Positions 11,720-21,923 of a DNA stretch of 64,000 nucleotides are shown piece after piece. The position numbers and the translations under genes were made by a program. A model generated the notes under the pieces. The model had not been told where the DNA came from. It saw only the letters and a list, made by a program, of their open reading frames with translations, and searched no databases. How positions within the stretch are numbered: the stretch's first letter is position 1; each line of letters opens with the position of its first letter. The stretch is from Hymenopellis radicata (taxonomy: Eukaryota > Basidiomycota > Agaricomycetes > Agaricales > Physalacriaceae), in NCBI GenBank assembly GCA_015501595.1, contig JADNRX010000002.1, positions 558,001 to 622,000 on the forward strand, in the 5' to 3' direction.

Positions 11720-12458
11720 GCTGAACGACAAGGAACGTGAAAAACGAGTGTGGGCGATATAGAGACTGTCGTGGAGGTAGGGAAGTGAAGTTGGGTCGTT
11801 TCTACAAGCGCGCGCTTCCTTTTATACATTTTCCATTTGCCGGCGGAGAGGCTCATTACGCCGCCGCAAAGCACGAACGCGTCCATGAAATCACATGGAT
11901 CGTCGAAGAAGAACTACCGTTTTCGTCGACTCAACCTCAAACTTGGAAGAAATGAATCCTACTATATCGTGTCTTTCACGGAGAATGATTCTGATGCATG
12001 CACCACTCAACCTGAGAGGAAAGCAGCCCGAAAACAAGGCGGAAATTCGTCGAAAAACAAAAGTTGAACTTGACCTTTTCGGTTGACCACTCGCTTCTCA
12101 TGACGTCGAATGAGTCCCGAGGTGTCCGTGTTGACGCGTTGATGACGCGATGACGATGAAAGCTATTCAGCGAATGACATGGTACGCGTTGTACTGCGTA
12201 CAAAGTGAGCTCTAAGTCTTATACAATCAAGATAACCAAGACGTACATGCATGAACAGGGAGGCGTCGGTCGAGATTGAGAAAGTCGAATCCCAACCAAG
12301 TCGCCTCAAAAGGCAGAAGAAGTGTCCACGAGAAGGCGCGAAGGGCGTCATCCGAAAAGATCGCCGCCGATCCGTCACGCCGCCCAAGTCAGTATCGAGG
12401 CAACAAGGAGTCGCAGAAATGGGCTAGACGAGCAGTTTTTCAGCGGCGAAAGGCATCA

Positions 12459-12876
12459 TCACGGAGTTTCAAAAGCAGAGGATGGCGGCCAGAACGACGC
12501 AGTATCTTCTCCTCGTGGCAACTTTATATCGGTGGGAAATCTACACGAATACTGTGGACCATAATTGGGGCGTCGAGAGAATAGCGTCCGACATACTTGC
12601 GCAAGAGTCCATTGGAGCGCTCGAGGAGTGAAACTATCTATGTGATCGGGAGTCGAATCTTCAGTAGTATGAGAGCCTTGAAGCACTTTTTCATCCGTAC
12701 TCCTCTTTCTCCGTGAGCTGAAGCGTCTCGTGAAGGCCGTCAATGCTTGTATTGATAGCAGCTATGTCACGCAGAACCGGGGCAAGAAATTTGTCCGAAG
12801 CTGAGCTGCTTGCAGAGGTGCGGAGACGACTGTGGTACACGTGGTGGTCATCTCTGCAATTCGAGCACGATGCCAT
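12459..12876 (-). pseudogene. F-box-like protein N-terminal fragment, copy A
   Basis: The minus-strand ATG at 12876 starts MASCSNCRDDHHVYHSRL. It continues into DIAAINTSIDGLHETLQL, a helix typical of the N-terminus of basidiomycete F-box proteins. After a frame change it reads FTPRALQWTLAQVCRT, like the W-x-L-x-x-V-C-x-x-W motif that follows F-boxes in these fungi. A 10-base deletion relative to copy B removes the W-R-N residues after VCRT. Stops and frame changes follow, and no complete F-box protein can be assembled. It lies upstream of the protease in the same orientation in both duplication arms. Confidence 0.55.
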
Positions 12877-13021
12877 ATCAAATCAAACAACTTATCTGTA
12901 ACATGTACGCATGTGAGTTCTAAGCGTAAGTCAGAAAAGATACATACATACCAAATACATACTGTAAGCGTCTAGGTAGGAAAAGTTTTGGTCAGACAAA
13001 TTACTGGTCGGCAAATGCCGA

Positions 13022-13029
13022 TATATAAG
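13022..13029 (+). promoter_or_regulatory. TATA box of IMPDH gene
   Basis: TATATAAG lies 42-49 bases before the ATG at 13071, with no other gene nearby on that strand. Confidence 0.45.
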
Positions 13030-13070
13030 CAGCAAATTTTCGATGATTGAGGTCTGGCACTCCCGCCCAC

Positions 13071-15063
13071 ATGCCCGCGCAGACGACCTCTTTTCTCGAC
13101 GCATCCTCTGCTCTTGAGCATCTCAAGACGTACTCCCGCTCAGATGGGCTCTCCGTAACCGATCTCATGGACTCCCAGGTCCATGGGGGCCTCACTTATA
13201 ATGATTTTCTGTATGTCTTCTCTCGGACCTTGAGATTAAAAACTGACTCGTTTTTCTTGCAGTCTCCTGCCAGGAAAAATTGACTTTCCCGCCGCTGCAG
13301 TGCTCACTGAGAGCCGCGTCACGCGCAATGTCACCCTCAAGACACCGTTCATGAGTAGTCCCATGGACACTGTCACCGAGGGCGAGATGGCCATCGCCAT
13401 GGCGGTGAGTCAGCGTCAATCGTAGGCTGTACGCCAGCGGCTGATTGAGCCGGCGTAGTTGTTGGGCGGTATCGGTGTCATCCACCACAATCAGTCCCCC
13501 GAGTCGCAGGCGGCCATGGTCCGCGCTGTCAAACGACATGAAAACGGCTTCATCACCGATCCTGTCGTGCTGGCACCCACGAACCTCGTTGAAGACGTGC
13601 TCGACATTAAGCTTAGACTCGGCTTTTGTGGTATTCCGATTACCGGTGAGTCCCTCTGTCCCAGTACCCATCCGTTCTTGATGAAACACAATCATTATAA
13701 CCTTCGTTCTTCCGAGTTTGAACGCGTCTAACGATGCGTGGTTTGCGGAAACCTTTTATAATCTATCTGATTCTTCATTTTTCCTTCTTCGCGACCTGTT
13801 TCTAACTAGACTTCGTCAGATTCCGGTGCACTCGGTGGCAAGCTCGTCGGTATTGTTACCTCACGCGATGTGCAGTTCCGCGATACGGCTACGCCTCTCT
13901 CCGAGGTTATGACGACCGACCTCGTCACTGCAGCGCAAGGAATCACGTTGATGGAGGCGAACGATATCCTTCGCGACTCGAAAAAGGGAAAACTTCCCAT
14001 TGTCGACTCTCAAGGTCGCCTCGTATCTCTCCTCGCTCGGTCTGATCTTCTCAAGAACCAGTCCTACCCATTGGCATCGAAAGACCCTGTCACCAAGCAG
14101 CTGTATGCTGCTGCGGCAGTCGGCACACGACCATCGGACAGGCAACGTCTTGCCCTTCTCGCTGAGGCTGGCCTGGACATTGTTGTCCTCGACTCGTCGC
14201 AAGGAAATTCCATTTTCCAGATTGACATGATCCAACACATCAAGGCTACATATCCCAAGCTCGAGGTGATTGCCGGTAACGTTGTTACGCGCGAGCAGGC
14301 CGCATCCCTCATTGCGGCTGGCGCCGATGCTTTACGCGTTGGTATGGGTTCTGGGTCGATATGTATCACCCAGGAGGTCATGGCTGTTGGACGTCCTCAG
14401 GCCACTGCTGTGTTCGCTGTTGCCGAATTCTCGAACAAGTTTGGCATTCCCGTTATCGCTGATGGCGGTGTTGGCAATGTGGGTCACATTGTGAAAGCGT
14501 TGGCCCTTGGTGCTGGTGCTGTGATGATGGGTGGACTGTTGGCTGGTACAGAGGAAGCGCCTGGTGAATACTTCTACCATGAAGGAAAGCGTGTCAAGGC
14601 ATACAGAGGAATGGGAAGCTTGGAGGCGATGGAGCAGGGAAAGCCCGCTGCTGGAGACAAGAACAAGGTCAACAAGGCATCGGCGTCGAGCTCTAGCAAG
14701 TATCCGACGCCCAAGAAATCCTCGACGTTGGAGAACGCTGCGACTTCTCGATACTTTTCGGAGAGCAGCGCCGTCAAGGTCGCCCAGGGTGTCAGCGGTG
14801 ATGTGCAGGACAAGGGGAGTGTCAAGGCGTTTTTGCCTTATCTCTACGTCGGAGTGCAGCACTCGTTCCAGGACATTGGTGTCAGAAGCGTCTCTGAGCT
14901 TCAGGACAATGTCAAGGCGGGTAAGGTACGCTTTGAGCTCCGCACCGCCAGTGCGCAGATGGAGGGTGGCGTGCACGGATTGAACTCGTAAGTGTATCTT
15001 GTTCTCTTGTTGATTCTGGTGCTGAATTTTCTGTTCAGTTACACCAAGAGGCTCTTTGCTTAA
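13071..15063 (+). CDS. Inosine-5'-monophosphate dehydrogenase
   Basis: Catalyses IMP + NAD+ to XMP + NADH, the committed step to guanine nucleotides, in the cytosol. Exons give about 540 residues. N-terminal LTYNDFLLLPG and [18 protein letters not shown] are followed by a CBS (Bateman) module from [14 protein letters not shown] to [13 protein letters not shown]. The catalytic loop is [18 protein letters not shown] (active Cys). Then come [36 protein letters not shown] and the flap [11 protein letters not shown] last mini-exon after about 15039 encodes YTKRLFA and TAA (15061). Start at ATG 13071 ([15 protein letters not shown]) fits the fungal N-terminus. Introns interrupt at about 13210, 13403 and 13645, and before 15039. 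Residues around the catalytic Cys look like normal mycophenolate-sensitive enzyme. Confidence 0.96.
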
Positions 15064-15295
15064 TTCAGCTGTAGGATTGCTTGGGATGACATAGTGTATT
15101 GTAGAGATCTTTAACCACTTGTATCTGTTTACCATCCAATTCATGTTCTTACCATCGAAAAACGTTTTGCAAGGGACGATCAACGTTTGAAATTGATAAG
15201 GTGAAGTTGTGTTTACGTACTATGTCATCTTGATGCTTGTTCATTTCCGCCGCCTCATGTACAGCACTCAACTAGTTTCTTGATGAACGTCAACA

Positions 15296-17205
15296 ATGTC
15301 GGTAGGTGTTTATTTTACACGCACAATGCATCCGATTAGACTGGCGCAGTTTGCAGCTAGCACGTCGGCGTTGGACAATGAGGCGCCACTACCAATCCCG
15401 CCGCGAGTCGAGAAGATGGCCAGTGTTGGTGACATGTCGACGCGCACCACAAGCTCCAGACGGACAACCAAGTCGTCGAAAGGGCACGTGGTGCTCCAAG
15501 CCGTGGAAATCATTCACGAGAAAGACCGAGAAATCCTAGATTTGCGGAATCAATTAGAGCGCGAACGAACTCGGGCTGACATTGCCAAAGAGGACGTGAA
15601 GGAGGTCGTCAAGCGCTTCCATGTACTTCATGCGCAGAAGACTGCCGCCGTGAAAGAGGCGGCCAAATGGAAGGCCCAGCTGCAGTGCGTGATTTACAGC
15701 GCCTTTTTGAATAAATTTGACGTGCGAGTAGAGGATACATGGACGGACTGGATCGCGCTCGTCGCGACCTAACGCAGGCTCATGCACTGATACAACTTTT
15801 GGAGCAGCAACGAAATGGCGCCGAGGATGAGGCTCGCGACGCCAAAGCCTTGGTCGTGCAGTTGCGCGAAGAGCGCGAGGTTGTTATTGCAAGGGAGGAA
15901 GGCAGACGCCAGGGCTTCTTGGAGGGTCTGACTCGCGCTAGAGCTGCGGAGAGCATCCATGTCCAAAACACAGAGCCTACGGATACTGGAGACGACGACG
16001 AAGAAGAGGACGACCTTTACGCAGATGCCCCGACGCCGCGACAGCAGAGCCCAGAGCGTGTCGTGATGCCTGAGCCCAGTGTTCATGCGCCATCGCCGCC
16101 ACAGCCTCCACCTCAACCTTCACCACAACCTGTGTATAACCCGCCTCCCCCGCCTCCAGTTCCCATTTTCGATACTCAACCACCAGCCAACTTCCCAGTT
16201 CCTGTGCCAGCACCGGCGCCTCCCACTCAGGCCGTTCCCCTCTCTACTATTCAAGAGGACGTCAACGAGCCAATATTAACAGTGCCACCACCCTCAACGC
16301 ATCACATCCGATCGCGACGCGACTCGGAAACGGGAAGCTCCGCCTCCATTTCTCAATTCGACATTCTTCACAATCGTGCCGGTGCCAGTACCAGCAGGCC
16401 AGGTACCAGTCACTCCAGACGCGCCCCAGACACGATGCCTACGCCGGTTCCGATGCCACAAGCCCACGTACCGCGACATTATCCCTCTTATACGACTCTG
16501 AACATGCCGATATCCTCAAGAGACGCAGGTTTCGATCCAGATTCGCCTACGCGAAAGACGCTTTCCCCAGAAGACTCTGACTCTGATGACGACGATGATG
16601 AAAGTAATGATAACTACACAGTCACTGTTCAAGGACCCGTAAGTTCTTTTGCTTCTGATCGTGTGAGCTGGGAATTAACCTTTTCCTAGTCGCGCTCTGC
16701 TTCGAATAGTCCTCCTGATCCGCCGGAGCATCAGGAAGCGGCTGCCAGCCATCTACTCAGCGCAGCGGATGCTCTACGACCGACCCCTCTCCCTCAGCCT
16801 TCGCCACAAGTGCCAGTCATCAGTGACCTTCCGCCGGGCTTCGTTGTCTCTGGATTTACGCCAGGGGTCAGTCCTGGTCCGCTTCCTGGTTCTTCCGGCA
16901 TGCCAGGAGGCCTAGCTGGAGCCTCTTCTGCCTCTACTCCTGTCATTCCGAGTTCTGAATTGATGCGGCAAGCAGGGCAAGCAGAGGAGGATGATTCGAC
17001 GTCTTCAGGCATGTCGGGCGAGTCTGGGCTTACCACACCCCCGGCGCGGTCGAAGCGATCCAAGGAGGAGCTCACGTCAAAGTATTCGTCCTACCTGGCC
17101 GGCAGTAGTCCTGTGCTTCCGCCCGTTTTTCAGCCCTCTGCGCCCGTACCTACGCCCTCCTCGCAGAGAGGAAAGGGTAAAGGGAAACGAGGAGCCCGGC
17201 GATGA
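15296..17205 (+). CDS. Hypothetical protein: N-terminal coiled coil, proline-rich and acidic middle
   Basis: I do not recognise a family. Start ATG 15296, probably with an intron right after MS (GTAGGT...GCGCAG), then FAASTSALDNEA. Residues about 50-180 form a heptad-rich coiled coil (EIIHEKDREILDLRNQLERE, later LIQLLEQQRNGAEDEARDAK). An intron of about 70 nt (GTGCGT...) splits it. The middle is strongly Pro/Gln-rich, with polyproline PPPPPPVPIF. An acidic patch PEDSDSDDDDDESND follows. After another intron (GTAAGT at about 16640) the C-terminal third is Ser/Pro/Gly-rich, ending in a basic tail RGKGKGKRGARR. Length is about 560 residues. No membrane segment or catalytic motif is visible; a scaffold or cytoskeletal role is only a guess. 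Confidence 0.7.
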
Positions 17206-17634
17206 TTTATGAATTGTCATGCGCATTTTCACGTTCGGCGGGTCTTTCTTTCATTTACGTTCATTGTCGTTTAGCTTCGCGTCTTCTTGCTGCGCACCAT
17301 CTCCACCCGTGTTTCATAATCGCGACTAGGAGTGTAATAATATGCGTACATTCAGTCGTTGCACACGGTCCTCCTCTCCGTGCAAAGACTAGAGGAGATA
17401 CACTTCAACTCAATTAACGGACCCACACGCCAAAGAACTTGGTATTCAATTTATATTCTTGCTTCGTCGCGCCCTAGACTGTCTGTCCGCCATTACAAGA
17501 AGTAGTGTAGGGTATAAAGTTCGTTATAGATAAGAAGGGTCCCGGGTATGACAAAAAACTAACGTCCAAAAGCCAGAGAAACCAAAAAAGGCGGCTTGAG
17601 GGCTCTACCGTAAGTATAAGATTAGATTAAATCA
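17206..17634. other. Convergent intergenic region
   Basis: Between the stops of two converging genes. No open frame of note, no RNA gene seen. Confidence 0.5.
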
Positions 17635-19140
17635 TCATAACTTCTCCTTGGTGAACATGTCCGAATCCGGTGCCAATGGAAGCGCATTGGTTGTCACAGC
17701 GGACAATGATACGAACGAAGATGTTCTTGATGTGGTGGAGGATGACAGGCCGGATCCGAGCATGGGAACAGTCGACGGGGACCGATACGCGAGACCAGGA
17801 CGCTTCTCGTTAACCGGCCATCCCATTGAGTTCCACGTCTTGTTATCGCGTTGACCGCCCAACCCAATTCTCCGTGGCTGCTGATTGTACAACCACGTCG
17901 CGTTCAGCACAATGGCCGATCCCAACACAAACGTGAACGTGATGCGGAAGTCAAACAGCGCGACCGACGCAAGGAACGAGATGACGATGCTCAAGCTCGT
18001 AGCGAAGCCTTTGAGGATGTTGTCCGAGTATTTAATGACCATGGCCGTGACTAATCCGCCAAGGACCTGTACGCCAACTGTCGCCCAGGCCCACGGTCCA
18101 AAGTCGTGGAAGAATGCAGCCATCCAGCCTGCAATACCTCCTTCGGTATTGGCTTGCTGGGTCATGAGGATCGGAGCAATGCAGGGAATGATACTGAATA
18201 GGGACAACTGCACGTTCCGGACCCAGAGATCCCCGGGAGAGTTCTTGAGGACCATCTCAAAGTAAACGCCAGCGAGGCCGGAGGTAAAGCACGCGGCGAC
18301 AACGGCCAAAAAGCCTTTAGTGGCATTAAGAGTGTGGGCGTTGGGCGTGGTCGTGTCGCCGTTTTTAGCGCAACCCGATTGAATTTGAACCACGCCGACG
18401 CCGATGGCAAGGAAGAGAAGCGCGATCCATTGGGTCGAGAGCAGCCGCTTGCGCAGCAGGAGCACCGAGAATGCCGCCGTGGTCAGGATTTTCATCTGGT
18501 AGCTGACCTGGAACGTCGCGGCCTCCAGATTTGATGCGGCAACGTACTGGAGATTATTTTGTATAACTATAGACATTGTTAGAAAACTAAGATGTGCATA
18601 GACGGGTCTCGTACCATAAAGGATAGCAGGAATGGAAAGCTTCCAGCAATCGGGACTAAACACTTCTCGACACAGCTTCTTGACGCGCAGTAAAAGCGAC
18701 GCTGCGCGGCAGTTCCCTGCAGACTGTGATGTCTCTGGTGAAAATGAGAAGGGAATAGCGAGCGGGGGCGAGGCGTCGATGCGCGAAAACGCGAAGACGA
18801 GCGAGATGAAGCCCTTGAGAATTTCGTTCATAAGGACCGCCGTCGCCGCGGAGTACGCCCGCGACGGCGGCGTAGACACTCTAGAATAATGCATTATAAT
18901 CGTTAACGCGGAGTTCTGGACGGCCAGCGTAACCAGACTGTGCGAGACGGCGTGAGCGAGGTGGCGCGCAGAAAAAAAGGAGAGAGAGGCGACGCACGAT
19001 ATATATTTGAGCGGCACTCCCCACAGCGAGGGCACGGCCGGGACCGTCGTGACATCGTTCGCCAACGCCAGATCCTCCGCGTCGACGTCGTGCTTGGAGT
19101 CGACCTCCATGTTCATGGACGGTTTAGAGTGTTGGGACAT
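17635..19140 (-). CDS. UDP-galactose-type nucleotide-sugar transporter (SLC35A family)
   Basis: Golgi antiporter importing UDP-galactose or a similar nucleotide sugar against UMP. The start at 19140 (MSQHSKPSMNMEV) precedes about ten membrane segments. Hallmarks: ALTIIMHYSR, AVLMNEILKGFISLVFAF, KLSIPAILY spliced to VIQNNLQYVAASNLEAATF, VSYQMKILTTAAFSVLLL, GLAGVYFEMVLKNS and VIKYSDNILKGFATSLSI. A single intron of 48 nt (18567-18614) is stop-free and a multiple of three, so the gene also reads as one open frame with 16 extra residues. The C-terminal tail after LNATWLYNQQ is Ser-rich and likely cytosolic. About 485 residues, slightly longer than animal SLC35A2. Confidence 0.9.
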   Translation of the reverse strand: MSQHSKPSMNMEVDSKHDVDAEDLALANDVTTVPAVPSLWGVPLKYISCVASLSFFSARHLAHAVSHSLVTLAVQNSALTIIMHYSRVSTPPSRAYSAATAVLMNEILKGFISLVFAFSRIDASPPLAIPFSFSPETSQSAGNCRAASLLLRVKKLCREVFSPDCWKLSIPAILYGTRPVYAHLSFLTMSIVIQNNLQYVAASNLEAATFQVSYQMKILTTAAFSVLLLRKRLLSTQWIALLFLAIGVGVVQIQSGCAKNGDTTTPNAHTLNATKGFLAVVAACFTSGLAGVYFEMVLKNSPGDLWVRNVQLSLFSIIPCIAPILMTQQANTEGGIAGWMAAFFHDFGPWAWATVGVQVLGGLVTAMVIKYSDNILKGFATSLSIVISFLASVALFDFRITFTFVLGSAIVLNATWLYNQQPRRIGLGGQRDNKTWNSMGWPVNEKRPGLAYRSPSTVPMLGSGLSSSTTSRTSSFVSLSAVTTNALPLAPDSDMFTKEKL

Positions 19141-19471
19141 TATGATAAAAAAACGCGGGTGTAGATGGGTAGAAAAGGGCTGCACAGCGTCGTCGGCGTC
19201 GTCGAGCACGTCGAGAACAGTGAGCGCAGTGTAGAGAAGAACGAAAGGCCGATTGCAAGGGAGAAAGGGCAAATGCAACTTGGTGCATAGCCGGCCAAAT
19301 ATATAAATGGAAGTGGGGCCCCTTTCCTGTTGCTTGGCACCTACTGCGGAACAAATCATCAGCACTGCTCTATTTGGCTCAACGCTCCAGTGACAATCAT
19401 CAGATCCACTCTAGAAACTGTTTGAAAGCTCTGTAGTCTCCCAAAATTATGTTACATTGCTGTATTACTAT

Positions 19472-21511
19472 CTAAGGATAATAGCTTGTTCGACTCTTCC
19501 TCTCGTCTTCATACAATCCGCAAATGCTGTACGTTGGGCTGCGATAATCTGCAAATCCCACAGGGTTCGAATGTTCCAGTCCCATCTGCGTCAGAGAGGG
19601 CAGTGGCGGAGGTGACGGTACTCTGGGTGGCTGTCCAGCGCCTTTCCCTTGATTGGCTGACGCGAGCGTCGCAGAGGAGCCCGAAGTCGCAGCAGGCTCT
19701 CCGTAAGTTGAAATGTTTTCTCCCAGTTTTCCAGCCAGGGTTGCCAGCGATCTATTCGTGGCTCCGAAGTCCATGTTTACATCAAACTTCCCAATGCTGT
19801 TCCCGTGTCCAAACTCGCAGCTGGCAAAACATGTCCAGACTCATCAGTCGACTTTGCTTTCCTTGATGCATCCGCTTGCTCGCACGTTTGGCTGCTACCA
19901 CGCTCAGCGAATCGTCTGGATACAACGTAGGCTGTGGCGACGGAGGAATACGGAGTTTGTCAATGGACGGTGACGTCAATCCCAAGGCGGAAGTTTGAGT
20001 CTTGTCATGTTCTCGTCGTGAATCTGATTTAGGCATGGGTGGGAAGGGAAAAACATCATACGGCTCGTCAGCCGTATCTTGGAAGACGTAGAAGATGGAA
20101 TAGTGGAGATGCGTGGATACGACCCTGGGTATAGTATGACGACTTGATTCGTGTTCGTCCTCCGGCAACTGATGTCGCGGAAACGACTGGAGATTGCACG
20201 ACCTTTGGAGATGTCACGGAAGCACCATCATATGCCAGCTCCATCTTATCGTCTTCGCTTTTGCTCCTCCGCAAGGCGGCTTTGATGTCCTGTTTAAAAT
20301 GGATGTCCATCCGCTGTGAACGCTTTGCTACTGATAGCAACTCGATGTCCTGAGCACTGATGGGTGACGTAGGGTATAATGATAAGGACGCAACCGAAAA
20401 ACGATTGACAGCGCGCGCCAACGCGTTCTGATTCCTGGGCGGTTGATGCGACACGGGCAGGGCTGGAACGCTTTGCGAAGACACGGATTGGACGAGAGTA
20501 GATGCGATTGAGAGTCATAGCTAGGGATGGTCTGCCAAGTAGATTGTGATGTGGGGAAATTATACTGAGGTATGGTATCGTCTGGGTGGGTATTCTTGGT
20601 GTGTGCAGCGGGCTGCATAGGTTCGACAAATGGATTAGATTGGGGTTGATTAGCCCACGCCCAGAGACCGCCAGTCTGAGAAGAGAATCGTTCCTTTCCG
20701 CCAAAGAGAGGTGAATCCTTTTCCTTAACGTCGAAATCTCGATCTCTGTAGCCGTCGTCGAGGATAGGAAGCGAAGGTTTGGGGCGAACACGACGGTAGG
20801 GCGTAAACAGGCTTTGATGGCTATGAATACTCCGACAAGGACCATAGCGGAGCCAACGGCAAGGATAGCAATCGCAACAACAGGAAGCTTTGGACCTTGC
20901 GTATGACTGGGGAGGAGTCTTGGGGAGACGCATTGTCCAGTGCGTGGGTCATTGGAGATGGCCAGTAAGTGTAGATGCTTCGGGCTGAGACGACGTTTGA
21001 GCGGGAAAAAGTGTAGCGGTTTTGCTAGGCGGCTGTGTGAGGAGCGGAGGGAGAGGAGAGAATGTAGATGATGCCTTGGACACGGTCGTTGTGCCAGGGA
21101 TCATGGAGAAGGTATGTCCAGGATTGTATCCGACAGAGATACCGGTATCGGGGTAGGATTGGGAATATTGGTGATTTCGTCTGCGGTTTTGTGCGATGGC
21201 TTGGTGGCAGAAGTTTTGGCTGCTTTGTGTGTTGATTCGCTGGATTCCTCTGGGTCTTGGACGAGAAAGTTGTCTTGCAGCGGCTTGCGATACATTTTGA
21301 CTAGGCGAGGTTTGCGATCTGTTTTGGGAGGAGTTGGAGTAGGTTTACGGTGAAACGAGCGAGTCCGCTCTTTGCGATACATGTCATAGGGCGGCTGAAG
21401 GAGCGAGCACAACGTCCAGCGCAGTGTAAAAGAGAGCAGGCAGTCGAGCTGGTCAAGAGCAAGTTGCGTTTGCACGTGTTTGACGGACCCAAGCCAGACG
21501 CGTCTCGGCAC
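19472..21511 (-). pseudogene. Single-pass membrane protein of a basidiomycete-conserved family, frame broken at many points
   Basis: Pieces in successive minus-strand frames line up as one protein. A Ser/Thr/Pro-rich outer part (about 21090-20930) comes first. A membrane helix KLPVVAIAILAVGSAMVLVG follows, then the cytosolic run RPKPSLPILDD, then FGGKERFSS. Next come ALARAVNRFSVASLSLYPTS, VAISSKAFTADGHP, SPQPTLYPDDSLSVVAAKR, and the C-terminus PPRVPSPPPLPSLTQMGLEH with DYRSPTYSICGLY. This order matches a family I know from basidiomycete proteomes (function unknown). At least eight one-base losses separate the pieces, at about 20952, 20910, 20800, 20488, 20343, 20295, 19872 and 19779. Each sits at a mononucleotide run. 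Either a poorly called stretch or a decaying gene. The upstream part (21101-21511, basic, MYRKPLQDNFLV) may be its first exon. Confidence 0.6.
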
Positions 21512-21923
21512 TTGCCGGATAGGTGTCCTTCTACTTCTCTAGGAGAGGCTTAGCACAAGGAAGAGCAAATCGTTAGAACGACTGCCAAGTACCAAACCTA
21601 GTCTTGCCACTAATCCAACAGCGGATTTAGTGAGGCATATCAGGTCGCGTCGTAGGGTTAAGCGCGAATCAATCACGTGTCCAAACACCCATCAATATAG
21701 AATTTCAAATCCCTCCAGGTCCCCGTCTTCAACCTTCTCTCACTCCACCAGCGGCTGTGCTCGCTTCTTGCGAAACTTTCTGTGCTGTCGTCCTGCTCTA
21801 CTTGTTCAGCATTTGACGAATTGTGAACGTACGGACTATTCGACGATCTTTAGACAGATGTGCAGTCGTGTCCGCCCTCCGTTTACACTCCATTGACGCG
21901 AATACAGGTCGATCTAGTTGCCT
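21512..21923. other. Divergent intergenic region
   Basis: Lies between the membrane-protein gene (-) and the checkpoint gene (+). No gene recognised; a short ORF at 21630-21896 has no family features. Confidence 0.45.

Larger units (their letters stand above)
10415..12965 (-). repeat. Inverted duplication, arm A (protease + F-box fragment)
   Basis: Read on the minus strand, this block matches 30805-33470 on the plus strand from end to end. The match covers a leader with CTGACTT...ATGTTACAGATAAGTTG, an F-box-like fragment, a shared spacer with TATA box, and an M43 protease gene with the same introns. It also includes about 95 bases of 3' flank, to the run ending ACCCAAAGGTTTAGAAG. In one 75-residue protease stretch only two residues differ. 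Differences include a 10-base deletion in arm A in the F-box part and a replaced segment in arm B near 31560-31660. Confidence 0.85.
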
